In this document: piece by piece, positions 62,877 through 64,000 of the stretch
How the letters are laid out: each line of letters begins with the position of its first letter
Position numbering within the stretch: the first letter of the stretch is position 1
Source: Pseudomonas fluorescens
Lineage (GTDB): Bacteria; Pseudomonadota; Gammaproteobacteria; Pseudomonadales; Pseudomonadaceae
DNA length: 64,000 nt
Reading direction: 5' to 3'
Assembly (NCBI RefSeq): GCF_000730425.1
Contig: NZ_CP008896.1
Span: forward strand, 3,348,001-3,412,000
Made by a program: the position numbers and the translations under genes
Notes under the pieces: generated by a model
What the model was told of the DNA's origin: nothing
The model's input: only the letters and a program-made list of their open reading frames with translations
Database searches by the model: none

Positions 62877-63941
62877 TTAGTTCACCTTGGCGTTCAACTC
62901 ACCTTTCAGATACCGCTGGTACATCGCTTCCAGCGACACCGGCTTGATCTTCGACGCATTGCCGGCAGTGCCGAACGCTTCGTAACGCGCGATACACACA
63001 TCACGCATCGCCGTCACAGTAGCGCCGAAGAACTTACGCGGGTCGAACTCGCTCGGGTTGGTGGCCATCAGGCGACGCATCGCACCGGTGGAAGCCAGGC
63101 GCAGGTCGGTGTCGATGTTGACCTTGCGCACGCCGTGCTTGATGCCTTCGACGATTTCTTCAACCGGGACGCCGTAGGTTTCCTTGATGTCGCCGCCGTA
63201 CTGGTTGATGATCGCCAGCCACTCTTGCGGTACCGAGGAAGAACCGTGCATCACCAGGTGGGTGTTGGGGATGCGCTTGTGGATTTCCTTGATGCGGTCG
63301 ATAGCCAGCACGTCGCCGGTAGGCGGCTTGGTGAACTTGTAGGCGCCGTGGCTGGTACCGATGGCGATGGCCAGGGCATCGACCTGGGTACGCTTGACGA
63401 AATCCGCGGCTTCTTCAGGGTCGGTCAACATCTGGCTGTGATCCAGCACGCCTTCGGCGCCGATGCCGTCTTCTTCACCGGCCATGCCGGTTTCCAGGGA
63501 GCCCAGGCAACCCAGCTCGCCTTCTACCGAAACGCCGCAGGCGTGGGCCAGGGCAACCGTTTGTTGGGTGACGCGCACGTTGTAGTCGTAGTCGGTCGGG
63601 GTCTTGCCGTCTTCGCCCAGGGAGCCGTCCATCATCACCGAGCTGAAGCCCAGCTGGATCGAGCGCTGGCACACGTCAGGGCTGGTGCCGTGGTCCTGGT
63701 GCATGCACACCGGGATGTGCGGGAACTCTTCGATTGCCGCGAGGATCAGGTGACGCAGGAACGGCGCGCCGGCGTATTTGCGCGCACCGGCCGAAGCCTG
63801 GACGATCACTGGGGAGTCGGTCTTGTCAGCGGCTTCCATGATGGCGCGCATCTGCTCAAGGTTGTTGACGTTAAAGGCTGGAACGCCGTAGCCGAACTCG
63901 GCTGCGTGGTCCAGCATTTGACGCATGCTGATAAGTGCCAT
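62877..63941 (-). CDS. fba: Class II fructose-1,6-bisphosphate aldolase
   Basis: A 354-residue zinc-dependent aldolase that cleaves or forms fructose-1,6-bisphosphate in the cytoplasm. [11 protein letters not shown] holds the zinc and catalytic Asp/His, and the [11 protein letters not shown] and NIDTDLRLA blocks bind zinc and phosphate. The subtype is the Calvin-cycle-like one usual in Pseudomonas. It starts at ATG 63941 with GAGAGAG upstream; the stop is just right of the shared terminator. Used for gluconeogenesis from substrates such as betaine-derived pyruvate. Confidence 0.95.
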   Translation of the reverse strand: MALISMRQMLDHAAEFGYGVPAFNVNNLEQMRAIMEAADKTDSPVIVQASAGARKYAGAPFLRHLILAAIEEFPHIPVCMHQDHGTSPDVCQRSIQLGFSSVMMDGSLGEDGKTPTDYDYNVRVTQQTVALAHACGVSVEGELGCLGSLETGMAGEEDGIGAEGVLDHSQMLTDPEEAADFVKRTQVDALAIAIGTSHGAYKFTKPPTGDVLAIDRIKEIHKRIPNTHLVMHGSSSVPQEWLAIINQYGGDIKETYGVPVEEIVEGIKHGVRKVNIDTDLRLASTGAMRRLMATNPSEFDPRKFFGATVTAMRDVCIARYEAFGTAGNASKIKPVSLEAMYQRYLKGELNAKVN

Positions 63942-64000
63942 TGTCTCTCTCTCCCGGTCGAGGGTCGTTAATCGTGCAAGCCTGCCGTAGCGGCAGCTGC

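Overview
The window is chromosomal DNA of a Pseudomonas, most likely of the P. fluorescens group. The evidence is the high-GC codon use, the many GTGGGAGCGGGCTTGCTCGCG-type REP palindromes typical of that group, and a gene order that follows, from memory, the choline/betaine/carnitine region of the P. aeruginosa chromosome. No IS element, prophage, CRISPR array, rRNA or tRNA was seen.

Layout. 1-2521: end of a retropepsin-like zinc protease gene, a YihG-type acyltransferase, a DUF2780 exported protein and an orphan RskA-like domain protein. 2654-11527 (minus strand): glyA-soxBDAG-purU-fdhA, which converts sarcosine to glycine and serine and disposes of the C1 units. 11764-13623: a TraX-like membrane protein and threonine aldolase ltaE. 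13707-16384: divergent gbcB/gbcA, the Rieske system that demethylates glycine betaine. 16385-17166: a 782-bp gene-free stretch with five perfect DnaA boxes and a duplicated 66-bp module. 17167-24924 (minus strand): M19 peptidase-like gene, V4R-like gene, dgcA, dgcB, etfA, etfB for dimethylglycine demethylation. 25145-25996: LprI-like and DUF3010 proteins. 26123-30785: cdhR and the divergent carnitine operon caiX-cdhC-cdhA-cdhB. 31034-34381: a small hypothetical protein, the master regulator gbdR and serine dehydratase sdaB. 34799-37834: choline/betaine ABC transporter cbcXWV. 37991-44296: BCCT transporter betT, divergent from betI-betB-betA.

The genes from 2654 to 44296 form one catabolic route. 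Choline enters through BetT and CbcXWV and is oxidised by BetA and BetB to glycine betaine. Carnitine (CaiX, CdhABC) feeds into the same betaine pool. GbcAB, DgcAB with its electron-transfer flavoprotein, and SoxBDAG remove the three methyl groups in turn. GlyA and SdaB carry glycine through serine to pyruvate, while PurU and FdhA clear formyl-folate and formaldehyde. GbdR, CdhR and BetI are the regulators. Direct repeats with an ACT-N5-CGACC pattern upstream of gbcA and cbcX, and a CAC-N5-CGACC variant between cdhR and caiX, are candidate operators for the two GlxA-type paralogues.

44543-64000 is more ordinary: an RraA-like protein with a TldD/TldE-type pair, a solitary RhlA-like enzyme followed by a DHA2-type efflux pump, dbpA, a YhiN-like flavoprotein, yccS, a periplasmic binding protein, elaA, a winged-helix protein, a YgjP-type metallopeptidase, a REC-PAS-GGDEF-EAL protein, a PL7 alginate lyase, a periplasmic broad-specificity racemase and fructose-bisphosphate aldolase. 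The points most worth following up are the DnaA-box cluster, the shared operator pattern, the rhlA-like gene without rhlB, and the RraA/TldD/TldE unit.
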